Part shown: one piece after another, positions 14,933 through 22,153 of the stretch
Layout of the letters: each line of letters starts with the position of its first letter
Position numbering within the stretch: the stretch's first letter is position 1
Origin: an uncultured Clostridium sp.
GTDB taxonomy: Bacteria; Bacillota; Clostridia; Christensenellales; Borkfalkiaceae
Length of the DNA: 23,509 nucleotides
Assembly (NCBI GenBank): GCA_900555925.1
Contig: USMU01000022.1
Location: 1 to 23,509, forward strand
Direction of reading: 5' to 3'
Made by a program: the position numbers and the translations under genes
The notes under the pieces: generated by a model
What the model saw: only the letters and a program-made list of their open reading frames with translations
The model's database searches: none
What the model was told of the DNA's origin: nothing

Positions 14933-17518
14933 TCAGTACGCCTCTATCCTCAGGGAGGAACCGCAACGATCCGTTGCGCCCGAAACGAGAATTTTATTGT
15001 CTATTCTATGTTTGAGTTCTTCTACGTGAGAAATCAGCCCGATGGAAAAATGCTTGCTTCTCAGCTTTTCCAATACGTCCATGACGGTATCGACCAGTTT
15101 TTCGTCCAACGTCCCGAATCCTTCGTCGAGAAAGAAAAACTCTATCGGTCTGAGCGATTTCGCGCAGATGGCGCCGCTCAGCGCGAGCGCCAAGGACAGA
15201 GAGACCAAAAAGGTTTCGCCTCCCGACAACGTCCGAACCGCGCGGAGCATTCCGCCGTTCAGATTGTCCCCCGCCTTAAATTCGTCCTCGTATTTGAGAA
15301 AATACCTACCGTTCGTGAGCGACAAAAGCGTTTTGCTCGCGGAAACGCAGATTTCCTGCAAATATTCCGAGGCGATAAATTCCATGAATTTCCCTCGCGC
15401 CGTCAGCAGTCTGAGTTTGTCCCAAAGTTCCCGTTCTTTTTCCTTGGCTTTCAATTCTTTTTCGAGGCCTTTATACTTCTCTTTGAGTTCTTTCAGGCGA
15501 TTGACCTCCCGTTCTCCCACGGCGACCTTGCCCAAAAGGCTTTCCTTTTCCGCTTCGAGCGTCCTCTTTTCCGTACGGAGCGCGAAAAGAGCTTCCTCGG
15601 AAAATCCGTCGAATTTCCCGTCGGGAATTTCGGAGCGCCTCTTTTTCAGAACGGCATACGCCTCGAAAAATTCGTCGCACTCCTCTTTTACGCGTTTCCC
15701 GTCTCCGATTTCCGCCGCCAAGGCCCGCGCCTCATCCGCGCTTTCGAAACCGTTTTCGGCAAGCAGGTCTTTAAGCGCCGCAAGCGCCTCTCTTTCCTGA
15801 GCCGCATAGCTTTCCGACAGCGTCTTTCCCGACTCTCTTTCCGCTTTCAGGCCGCTCAGTTTCTCCTCCGCCGCCCGAATCTTCTCCTCGGCACGCTTCT
15901 TTGCCGCTTTCAAAGTCTCGATATGCTTTTTTACCTCTTCCGCCGTACCTAAACCTTTGACGCGCTCGGTCTTTTGTCTCGCGAGCTCGAACCGTTCCCG
16001 ATAATGTTTTCCGTCCTCGATGATGTTCGCTTTTTTCCGCTCGTTGTCCTCATACGCATTTTTTCGGGACTCTATCGCTTCCCGTTCCGCTTTCAGACTT
16101 TTGCGGGCGCCTTCTATCCGCTTGAATTCCAGCTGCGCCGCCGCGAGGTCGAACGCGCGCCCGCCGTCTGCCGCGGCGTATTTTTTCAAAAGCGTCTCCA
16201 CGTCCTCCCGCGTTTCGGGATATTTTTCCGAAAGCCCGCAAAGGTCGAGGCGAAATTCCCCATACGCTTCCGACACGAGAACGGACTTGAAATGGCGACG
16301 GAGAAATTCCGTAAATGATTCGTCCGCACCCAAGGCCGCCTGCGCGCGTTCGTTTTCCGAAAGCAGAGCCTCAAAATCTTCCTTCGGACATTTATCTTTG
16401 ATGTTGCGGTATTCCGCCTGACACTTTGAAAGTTTCTCCTCCGCTTCCCTGCACAGGGCGAGGTCCTCTTCCGCGCCCGTCAAGGCGCCGAGATTCTTAT
16501 TCAATTCCTCTATTTCTTTTTCGATTCCGCTCTCTTCCAGCTGTGTCCGCCGCGTTTTCAGTTCGCTTTCCAGCGCGGCCGCGTCAAAGCCCGCTTTTTC
16601 CGCCTTGGCCGCGGCAAGCGTTCTTTGTCTTTTGCAATTTTCCGCAAAGTCATTCTTTTCGAGCACGGCTTTCGCCGCGGTGAACTTTTCCGCCTTTTTC
16701 CGCTTTTCCTCAAAAAACGGACGCTTTTCCTCCGCGCGGGCGAGTTTGAGGCAAAGCGCGTCGTATTCTTTCTTTTCCTCCGCGCGGCGTTCCTCCTCGT
16801 TCAGACGCTTCTCCGCCTGCGAAAATGCCTCGGCCGCACGCTTCAAATTCTCCTTTGAAAGGCGGAGCTTTTCTTCTTCCGCCGCGATGTTCTCGTCCGT
16901 GCCCCCCGCATTCTCCTGCATTTTCGTTCGCAGGAGCATCGCTTCGTTTTCCGCCGCGTCATAGCGGGAACGAATTTTCGCGGAAAGTTTATCCCCGTAT
17001 TTTTCGAGGTCGAACAGCCGCGAAACCAATTGAAGCCGCTCCTTGGGCGCCGCTTTCACCAAGCCCGCGAACTCGCCCTGCGGCAGAGCGATACATTTCT
17101 TGAAATCGTCGAAGCCGAGCCCGACAATCTCCCGGATTTTCGCGTTGACTTCCTCCGTTCCTTCCGCTATGCCCTGCGGCTTTTCCCCGCCGCAGTCGTA
17201 TAAAAACGCTTTGGCCACGTTGTTCTTTCTCCGACGTTCGCGCCGCACCTGATAAACGTGACGTTCCCCGTTTACGGTAATCTCGAACTCGAAAACCACA
17301 TACGCTTTATCGCATTTGTAATTGATGCTGTCCGTGCCCGAAGAACGCTCTATTTTTCCGTAAAGAGCAAAATGAATACAATCGAGAATGGTACTCTTTC
17401 CGCTTCCCGTGTCTCCGAAAATTCCGAAGAGGCCGGTGCCTAAAAGTTTTCTGAAATCGATTTCCGCTTTCTCGGAAAAACTGTTGATTCCGCAAAATTC
17501 GAGATATACGGGTTTCAT
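14933..17518 (-). CDS. sbcC: Exonuclease SbcC (Rad50-like SMC ATPase)
   Basis: ATPase subunit of the SbcCD nuclease, which opens hairpins and trims blocked DNA ends. The 861-residue protein has Walker A GDTGSGKST (35-43), the Q-loop region CIALPQGEFAGLV (142-154), two long coiled-coil arms (about 185-370 and 465-700), the signature LSGGETFLVSLSLALALSG (764-782) and Walker B FFFLDEGFGTLD (794-805). The middle of the arms (about 361-450) has scattered single cysteines but no CxxC zinc hook. The arms are also shorter than in E. coli (1048 residues) or Bacillus (about 1130). The start at 17518 has AAGGAGG seven bases upstream. The 151 bases between sbcD and sbcC are AT-rich and may hold a weak internal promoter. 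Confidence 0.93.
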   Translation of the reverse strand: MKPVYLEFCGINSFSEKAEIDFRKLLGTGLFGIFGDTGSGKSTILDCIHFALYGKIERSSGTDSINYKCDKAYVVFEFEITVNGERHVYQVRRERRRKNNVAKAFLYDCGGEKPQGIAEGTEEVNAKIREIVGLGFDDFKKCIALPQGEFAGLVKAAPKERLQLVSRLFDLEKYGDKLSAKIRSRYDAAENEAMLLRTKMQENAGGTDENIAAEEEKLRLSKENLKRAAEAFSQAEKRLNEEERRAEEKKEYDALCLKLARAEEKRPFFEEKRKKAEKFTAAKAVLEKNDFAENCKRQRTLAAAKAEKAGFDAAALESELKTRRTQLEESGIEKEIEELNKNLGALTGAEEDLALCREAEEKLSKCQAEYRNIKDKCPKEDFEALLSENERAQAALGADESFTEFLRRHFKSVLVSEAYGEFRLDLCGLSEKYPETREDVETLLKKYAAADGGRAFDLAAAQLEFKRIEGARKSLKAEREAIESRKNAYEDNERKKANIIEDGKHYRERFELARQKTERVKGLGTAEEVKKHIETLKAAKKRAEEKIRAAEEKLSGLKAERESGKTLSESYAAQEREALAALKDLLAENGFESADEARALAAEIGDGKRVKEECDEFFEAYAVLKKRRSEIPDGKFDGFSEEALFALRTEKRTLEAEKESLLGKVAVGEREVNRLKELKEKYKGLEKELKAKEKERELWDKLRLLTARGKFMEFIASEYLQEICVSASKTLLSLTNGRYFLKYEDEFKAGDNLNGGMLRAVRTLSGGETFLVSLSLALALSGAICAKSLRPIEFFFLDEGFGTLDEKLVDTVMDVLEKLRSKHFSIGLISHVEELKHRIDNKILVSGATDRCGSSLRIEAY

Positions 17519-17669
17519 GCAGGCACCTCCTTGTTCGTTTTTCGTGCTCTTAAAATTCCCCCGCGGTACTTTTCGCTGTCCGCCCAAAATACCGCGTCTT
17601 AAATTAATTTTATATATTTATATACTTTTAACGCCCTTTCAATACCTTAACGCGAACGACGTTTCCGCG

Positions 17670-18827
17670 TTATTCCTCCAACTCCTGGATCGCCGACAAA
17701 AATAACGCCGTCAGCTCCTCTTTCGGCTCTTCCCGATATTGCGAACGATAAAATTCCTCGAACAGCTTTGAATCGGAAAAGCCCTTTCGGGATTGAAATT
17801 CCAACGTTCCTTCCTCCCGGACTTCGGCGATCAGCGACACTAAATTTTCGTGCGCGGAGAGCGACGCGGATTCCGCGGAAGTGAGCGGAGAGGTCAAATG
17901 CAGCCGAACTTCCGCAAGCGATTCGGGATAGAGGGACAAGAGCTCCTCCGCGCGGGCGGGGGAATCCGCTTCCAGCCGCACGAGTTTACGTCCCGACATC
18001 AGAAATACGTCGCGGAGATTTTCCACGCCCTTCTCCGTCAGATCGAATATCTTGACTCCCTTTTCGCCGTTCGCTTCATCGAAGGAATACTGCAAGGGAG
18101 AGCCGCTGTAATAACAATTTCCCTTGCCCATGTGCTGGCGCTTATGTAAATGCCCCAGCGCGATGTAGTCGCACTTCGGCAATACCTCCAAGGGAACGGC
18201 ACGGGCCCCGCCCAAGTCGATTTCCCGTTCGCTTTCCGATGTGACGCCGCCCGCGACGAAAATATGAGACAAAAAGACGGAAGGAAGATGTTCCGTATTG
18301 CCCTCCTCCCCTTCGTCTATCCACTTCTTCATGCGCTCGGAAAAGGGCAGGTCGGATTTTTCTTCCTTGAATCGGGCCTCGTTCGGATAGGGCAGAGCAT
18401 TGATGAACGCTTTTTCTCCACGCTCGTTTTCAAAGACGGCAAAACCTTTGCCCGCCCTGACGGGGCGGACTTTCCTATGCGAAGTCAAAGGGATTTCACG
18501 CCTCGAATTCCCGACGATATAGATGCCGAGTTCCTCCGACAGCGGAGCGGACGCCGATAACCGAACGCCGTCGTCATGGTTCCCGCTGATGAGCACCACC
18601 GCCCGCTCTTTTCCCGCGACCGCTTTGATTTTGGTGAAAAACAGATCCTCGGCCTCCGCACTGGGAAGATAGGTGTCGAAAATATCGCCGGCGATCAAAA
18701 CCAATTCCACTTCTTCCCTGTCGCAGATTTGCACGATTTCATCCAGCACGGCGGACTGCTCTTTCAGGCGTTCCCGCCCCATCAGACGCTTGCCGATGTG
18801 CCAATCAGACGTATGCAGAATCCTCAT
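17670..18827 (-). CDS. sbcD: Exonuclease SbcD (Mre11-like nuclease)
   Basis: Manganese-dependent nuclease subunit of SbcCD. The 385-residue protein carries all phosphoesterase motifs: HTSDWHIGK (5-13) with Asp8 and His10, GDIFD, SGNHD, the LSHIFVAGG strand and ALGHLHKRQ. The C-terminal capping part contains KGVKIFDL and the segment that docks on the SbcC coiled coil. Length is close to Bacillus SbcD (391). GGAGG lies about 8 bases before the ATG. It starts the sbcDC transcript, from the minus-strand promoter at 18961-18989. Confidence 0.95.
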   Translation of the reverse strand: MRILHTSDWHIGKRLMGRERLKEQSAVLDEIVQICDREEVELVLIAGDIFDTYLPSAEAEDLFFTKIKAVAGKERAVVLISGNHDDGVRLSASAPLSEELGIYIVGNSRREIPLTSHRKVRPVRAGKGFAVFENERGEKAFINALPYPNEARFKEEKSDLPFSERMKKWIDEGEEGNTEHLPSVFLSHIFVAGGVTSESEREIDLGGARAVPLEVLPKCDYIALGHLHKRQHMGKGNCYYSGSPLQYSFDEANGEKGVKIFDLTEKGVENLRDVFLMSGRKLVRLEADSPARAEELLSLYPESLAEVRLHLTSPLTSAESASLSAHENLVSLIAEVREEGTLEFQSRKGFSDSKLFEEFYRSQYREEPKEELTALFLSAIQELEE

Positions 18828-18891
18828 GCGCGATGCCTCCGGGCCCGTCGGCCCCCTTCAAAAATTTTTGGAAAAAGCAAATCGAAATGTC

Positions 18892-18920
18892 TTGCTTTTG
18901 CCGGCAAAAAAAGCTATAAT
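18892..18920 (+). promoter_or_regulatory. Promoter of the DnaD-type gene
   Basis: TTGCTT (18892-18897) and consensus TATAAT (18915-18920) are separated by 17 bases. The start should be near 18927, leaving a leader of about 118 bases before the ATG at 19045. That leader runs across the opposing sbcD promoter. Confidence 0.8.
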
Positions 18921-18928
18921 GGACATAC

Positions 18929-19021
18929 ACTGAAATTTTTCAGTCTGCCTATACTGTTTTATTATACACCATTTCTTTCGAGAAAGCAAGGAAACTGAAA
19001 AGGAAGAACGAAATTTTTCAG
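18929..19021. repeat. ACTGAAA half-site repeats in the divergent promoter region
   Basis: The motif ACTGAAA occurs as an inverted repeat ACTGAAATTTTTCAGT at 18929-18944, right between the two predicted start points. It recurs as CTGAAAA at 18995-19001 facing TTTTCAG at 19015-19021. Four half-sites in about 90 bases, two of them beside the minus-strand -35 box, look like an operator for one regulator of both genes. AT-rich chance repeats cannot be excluded. Confidence 0.45.
18961..18989 (-). promoter_or_regulatory. Promoter of sbcDC
   Basis: On the minus strand TTGCTT (18984-18989) and TATAAT (18961-18966) are 17 bases apart, the same boxes and spacing as the opposing promoter. The start should be near 18954, so its first bases are antisense to the start of the plus-strand transcript. 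Confidence 0.78.
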
Positions 19022-19044
19022 ATAAACAAATCGGAGCGTCTATC

Positions 19045-20808
19045 ATGTCATTTTGTTCCTTTTCGAGAGAATTTAACGAGAACACCTACACCGCGGTGGA
19101 AAATCAGTTCATTACAAAATATATGCCCGGCGCCGACGATTTCGCCGTAAAGGTCTACCTTTACGGCTTATACCTCTGCCAAAATTCCGACTCCGATTTC
19201 AACGTATTCTCCATGGCCGAGGTGCTCAAAACGACGCGCGAAAAAATCGAGGAGGCCTTCGCGTTCTGGGAGGATTACGATCTCGTGGAAATCCTCTCGC
19301 ACGAGCCCTTTGTCGTCAATTATCTCCCCGTGCGTTCCGCCGTCGGACGCCCGAAAAAAATCCGTTACGAACAATACGGGGATTTCAACAAGGAATTGCA
19401 GCGGAAAATGCAGCAGGTGGGGAAATTCGTCTCCTACAACGATTCCATCAAATATATGCATTTCCTCGACGAGAACAACATTCAGCCTCAGGCGTTTCTG
19501 CTCATCGCCGAGTATTGCATCAACAAACAGGGAGAAAGCGTATCCCCTTCCTACATCTTCAACAAGGCGAAAAAGTTTATCAGAAACGGCTGGACTACCT
19601 ACGAACAGGTGGAACGCGAATTGAGCAACTACAACGCGCATGAGGGGGATCTCATCGCGGTTTTCGGCGCGCTCTCCGTTTTCAAAAAACCCGAGGAAGC
19701 GGATTACTCCCTCTATGAAAAATGGACGGAAACTTTCGGATTCTCCAAAGGCGCCGTTCTGGAAGCCGCCAAACACCTCAAACGCGGCAATACCGACAGT
19801 CTCGATATTCTGCTCACGGAACTTTCCGAAAAGGGAAAAACGGCACAGGAGGACGTCAAAAATTACCTCGCGGAACGGGATATGCTCGCTTCGCTCACGT
19901 TCAGAATCGGACGGAAACTCGGCGTGAAAGTCAGCAATCCCGCCCCTTATATCGACGAATATACCGAAAAATGGTACAACTGCGGTTTTGAAGAATCCTC
20001 CCTCTCCGATATCGCACTCTTTTGCCTGCGCACCGACCGCAACGACTTTAACAGCATGAACGAGCTGGTGAGACAGCTCTTTTCGTCGGGAATCGTTTCG
20101 GCCGAGAGTGTGGAAGAATATCTTAAAGCAAAAAATGCGGAGCTCAAATTGTTCACGCGGATCCAAAGTTTCTGCGGAAATCTCAAAAAGAGCGTTGCAA
20201 ATCTCTCGCTGATCGAAACCTGGCATTCGTGGAATTTCTCCGACGAAATGATTTTGGAAGCGGCGAAGCGTTCGGCGGGAAGCGGCAATCCCATTCCGTA
20301 TATGAACAAAATTCTGTCAGACTGGAAACACTCCGGAATTTCTTCTCCCAAAGACATCCCCGAAAAATCTCCCGCAAGCAGCATAAAATCCCCGTACGTC
20401 AATCCCGCCGTCGAAGCGATCAACGCAAAGGCCGACCGCGAAAGATATTATGCGAGGCTCCGCGAAAAAGCTCAATCCGTCGCCGATAAATATATGGCAA
20501 AAGCCAATTCCGATCCCCGCTTTAAGGAAATTTCCGCCGAGCTTTCCCGCATGGAAATCGCACTCGCAAAAGCGGAAGTGTTTCAGCCCGAAACGCTCCC
20601 CGCCTTAAAAGAAAAGAAAGCGGCCTTGACGGAAGAAAGAAAGCAACGGCTCAAAGCACTCGGGATTCCCGAAAGCAAACTCGTGCCGCAATATAAATGC
20701 AAAAAATGCTCGGATACCGGCTTTCTTCCTTCGGGCGAAGTCTGCGACTGCTATGAAAAAAAGGATACCCCGGAAGAAGAATTCCGAGCTGTCGGAGGAA
20801 GCGCTTGA
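19045..20808 (+). CDS. DnaD/DnaB-type replication protein with DnaI-like zinc C-terminus
   Basis: A 587-residue protein of the DnaD/DnaB helicase-loading family. Residues about 15-100 resemble the winged-helix DDBH1 domain (DDFAVKVYLYGLYLCQNSDSDFNVFSMAEVL). Four DDBH2-like segments follow at about 131-194, 222-275, 303-361 and 387-439. The last three share the pattern (K/T)W-F-(I/L)-A-L-L-G-V. The fourth ends in YMNKILSDWKHSGI, the YxxxIxxxW motif typical of the family. Residues about 455-572 look like the N-terminal domain of clostridial DnaC/DnaI loaders: a charged helix, a further helical pair, then YKCKKCSDTGF-GEVCDCY with Cys552, 555, 567 and 569 as a likely zinc site. The AAA+ domain that normally follows is absent. 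Its role is probably loading the DnaB helicase. GGAG precedes the ATG. Confidence 0.87.
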   Translation: MSFCSFSREFNENTYTAVENQFITKYMPGADDFAVKVYLYGLYLCQNSDSDFNVFSMAEVLKTTREKIEEAFAFWEDYDLVEILSHEPFVVNYLPVRSAVGRPKKIRYEQYGDFNKELQRKMQQVGKFVSYNDSIKYMHFLDENNIQPQAFLLIAEYCINKQGESVSPSYIFNKAKKFIRNGWTTYEQVERELSNYNAHEGDLIAVFGALSVFKKPEEADYSLYEKWTETFGFSKGAVLEAAKHLKRGNTDSLDILLTELSEKGKTAQEDVKNYLAERDMLASLTFRIGRKLGVKVSNPAPYIDEYTEKWYNCGFEESSLSDIALFCLRTDRNDFNSMNELVRQLFSSGIVSAESVEEYLKAKNAELKLFTRIQSFCGNLKKSVANLSLIETWHSWNFSDEMILEAAKRSAGSGNPIPYMNKILSDWKHSGISSPKDIPEKSPASSIKSPYVNPAVEAINAKADRERYYARLREKAQSVADKYMAKANSDPRFKEISAELSRMEIALAKAEVFQPETLPALKEKKAALTEERKQRLKALGIPESKLVPQYKCKKCSDTGFLPSGEVCDCYEKKDTPEEEFRAVGGSA

Positions 20809-20858
20809 AAACTCTTATAAGTTTTCCAAAAAAAATTGAAAAAACAGGCTAAAAACAC

Positions 20859-20887
20859 TTGCGTTTTTTTGTGAAATCATGTAATAT
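20859..20887 (+). promoter_or_regulatory. Promoter of tRNA-Ser
   Basis: TTGCGT (20859-20864), 17 bases, then TAATAT (20882-20887). The start would be near 20894, about 26 bases before the mature tRNA. Confidence 0.65.
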
Positions 20888-20892
20888 AAAAA

Positions 20893-20911
20893 GGCTTCCG
20901 CAAGGGAAGCC
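20893..20911. other. Stem-loop in the tRNA-Ser leader
   Basis: GGCTTCC (20893-20899) pairs with GGAAGCC (20905-20911) around GCAAG. On the minus strand it is followed by TTTTTATATT, so it could stop antisense transcripts. On the plus strand it has no T-run and would fold in the tRNA-Ser leader. No clear plus-strand terminator of the DnaD-type gene is seen besides a weak 7-bp hairpin at 20806-20825. Confidence 0.4.
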
Positions 20912-20919
20912 CATAAAAT

Positions 20920-21010
20920 GCAGAGATGTCTGAGTGGTTTAAGGAGCACGATTGGAAATCGTGTGTAGGCCTGAAACCTACCGGAGGTTCAAATCCTCTT
21001 CTCTGCGCCA
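20920..21010 (+). tRNA. tRNA-Ser (GGA anticodon)
   Basis: The acceptor stem GCAGAGA pairs with TCTCTGC, followed by G and encoded CCA. The D-arm reads TGAGTGGTTTAAGGAG. The anticodon stem CACGA/TCGTG holds the loop TTGGAAA with GGA. A long variable arm (GTAGGCCTGAAACCTAC) and the T-arm GGTTCAAATCC complete a class II serine tRNA. Its 3' end faces an AT-rich accessory segment, making it a likely integration target. Confidence 0.96.
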
Positions 21011-21014
21011 AAAA

Positions 21015-21048
21015 ACAGGTGGTTTTGATATAAAATCGCCTGTTTTTT
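21015..21048. terminator. Bidirectional terminator after tRNA-Ser
   Basis: A 12-bp stem (21015-21026 with 21032-21043, two G-T pairs) closes GATAT and is followed by TTTTT on the plus strand. A-runs at 21011-21015 give the matching T-run on the minus strand. It ends tRNA-Ser on one side and the convergent 96-residue gene on the other. Confidence 0.85.
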
Positions 21049-21075
21049 CTTCATTTTCTTTCGTTTTTTTAACTA

Positions 21076-21096
21076 TACCCCAAATGTACCCCAAAT
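21076..21096. repeat. Tandem TACCCCAAAT repeat beyond the tRNA-Ser 3' end
   Basis: Two identical 10-base copies of TACCCCAAAT are separated by one G (period 11 bases), 66 bases beyond the tRNA CCA end and just past the terminator. The placement and length fit arm-type binding sites of a tyrosine recombinase at an element border. The role is inferred. Confidence 0.55.
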
Positions 21097-21162
21097 TATT
21101 TTTCACTCAAATCACCTACTTTTCGACAAAAATTTTCCTTTGATTTATCATTGGAACCTTTT

Positions 21163-21453
21163 TTATTTTTTAAAAGATAAGAAACCAATCGCTTGTGGAA
21201 AATGATATTTTTTCATGTAGTCTTCGTTAAAAAATTTTCTTATTGTCACTAAATATACTTCCCTGTCTATGCGATAATCATATCCTTTATAACAAATATA
21301 AATATCATCAATTTCAAAAGGTCTTTTGTTATCAAAAATTTCTTCATTTTGTTTTACAATGCTTTCAAACAATTCTTTTAGAGAATCATAAGCTTTTTCT
21401 TGTTTCATTGAATCTTCTAAAAATTCACTGCAAGGACGATATAAAACTTTCAC
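21163..21453 (-). CDS. Small orphan protein of the accessory segment
   Basis: A 96-residue protein I do not recognise, acidic and rich in Lys, Glu, Phe and Tyr. It runs from a helical first half (SMKQEKAYDSLKELFESIVKQ) to a beta-looking second half (FEIDDIYICYKGYDYRIDREVYLVTI) and has no membrane segment. The start is GTG at 21453 with GGAAAG 9 bases upstream. A consensus promoter (TTGACT-17-TATAAT) lies about 55 bases before it. The codons are very AT-rich compared with the core genes to the left, which supports a foreign origin. It is convergent with tRNA-Ser and separated from it by a bidirectional terminator. It may be a cargo or regulatory gene of the inserted element. Confidence 0.7.
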   Translation of the reverse strand: MKVLYRPCSEFLEDSMKQEKAYDSLKELFESIVKQNEEIFDNKRPFEIDDIYICYKGYDYRIDREVYLVTIRKFFNEDYMKKYHFPQAIGFLSFKK

Positions 21454-21508
21454 GTTTAACTACTTTCCAACAATTTATAATAAATAATTTTATTAAATGT
21501 ACTACTTA

Positions 21509-21537
21509 ATTATATTAAAATAAAATGCTGAAGTCAA
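21509..21537 (-). promoter_or_regulatory. Promoter of the 96-residue orphan gene
   Basis: On the minus strand TTGACT (21532-21537) and consensus TATAAT (21509-21514) are exactly 17 bases apart. The predicted start near 21502 gives a leader of about 50 bases. The surroundings are AT-rich, but the paired boxes with perfect spacing make it a strong call. Confidence 0.8.
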
Positions 21538-21585
21538 CAATTTTTTATAGCGTATAACTAACAAAAAATAGTTTTTCTTCTGAAT

Positions 21586-21623
21586 AAAGAACTCCCTCCA
21601 AACTATATCGGAGGGAGTTCTTT
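21586..21623. terminator. Perfect 14-bp stem-loop
   Basis: AAAGAACTCCCTCC (21586-21599) pairs perfectly with 21610-21623 around a 10-base loop. The A and T ends of the stem make it terminator-like in both directions, though the T-runs are short. Confidence 0.55.
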
Positions 21624-21683
21624 GACGTTCTAACTTCATTTCCATCTATTTTTAGACAACAAAGAAAATCTTATTTCCTCTAT

Positions 21684-21713
21684 AAGCAGACTCCGCTTGG
21701 GGTCTGCTTTTTT
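21684..21713 (+). terminator. Plus-strand intrinsic terminator
   Basis: AAGCAGACTCC (21684-21694) pairs with GGGGTCTGCTT (21699-21709) around GCTT, with one T-G pair, followed by a run of T to 21713. No gene reads into it from the left on this strand, so it marks either an unseen small transcript or the remains of one. Confidence 0.75.
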
Positions 21714-21965
21714 CATTTTCAAAGATGCGTTCACTATAACCCCCAATCGAATTGATTTGATTCTTTCCCTTTATTTTCAAGGAGCAGATTTGAAAACTTA
21801 GAGATTTCGTGAAAATCATTTGATTTCCGATTTTTTTCAAATGACAGCGTTTTTGTGTAAAAGAGTCCCCCCGCGTTCACGCGTTTTTGGTCAAAAAATC
21901 TTTTTTCGCCGGGGGTGCCCCTTTCGTTTATGCTTTTCTCCTCCCAAACCCCGCTAAAAATACAG

Positions 21966-21995
21966 TAGACAGCCCCGCGCCGTTTATGATATGAT
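21966..21995 (+). promoter_or_regulatory. Possible promoter of the 279-residue gene
   Basis: TAGACA (21966-21971), 18 bases, TATGAT (21990-21995). The start near 22002 would leave a long leader of about 150 bases. The inverted repeat GCCGTTT / AAACGGC flanks the -10 box, a possible operator or leader hairpin. Confidence 0.5.
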
Positions 21996-22153
21996 GAGGC
22001 CGCAAACGGCAAGAAAAAACGCCGCCCCGCTTGAACGTTTACCAGACTAACAGCGGGAACGGCCACATATTCGACCCGTTGCCGGGCGCGATTGTGTTTT
22101 TCATTGTACCACAACCGCCCGAAAAAATCAATATTTTTTGGAGGTATAAGACA

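Larger units (their letters stand above)
21541..21965. other. Gene-free spacer with stem-loops
   Basis: I see no convincing gene here. Short open frames on the minus strand (up to 143 codons) lack ribosome sites and run through the hairpins. The spacer holds two strong stem-loops (listed separately) and a GC-rich patch around 21866-21926, where CCCCCCGCG and CGCCGGGGG could pair across an inner CGCG-TTCA-CGCG hairpin. A small RNA from this spacer is possible, but no plus-strand promoter is clear before 21966. Confidence 0.4.

Noticed and set aside
17519..17669. Strong promoter between sbcD and sbcC
   Set aside because: The AT-rich gap offers TTGAAA and TATATA/TATAAA boxes, but none at 16-18 base spacing with good matches, so I did not list it.
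22031..22153. Upstream extension of the 279-residue gene from a TTG codon
   Set aside because: There is no ribosome site before the TTG, while GGAGGT stands at the right distance from the ATG at 22154.
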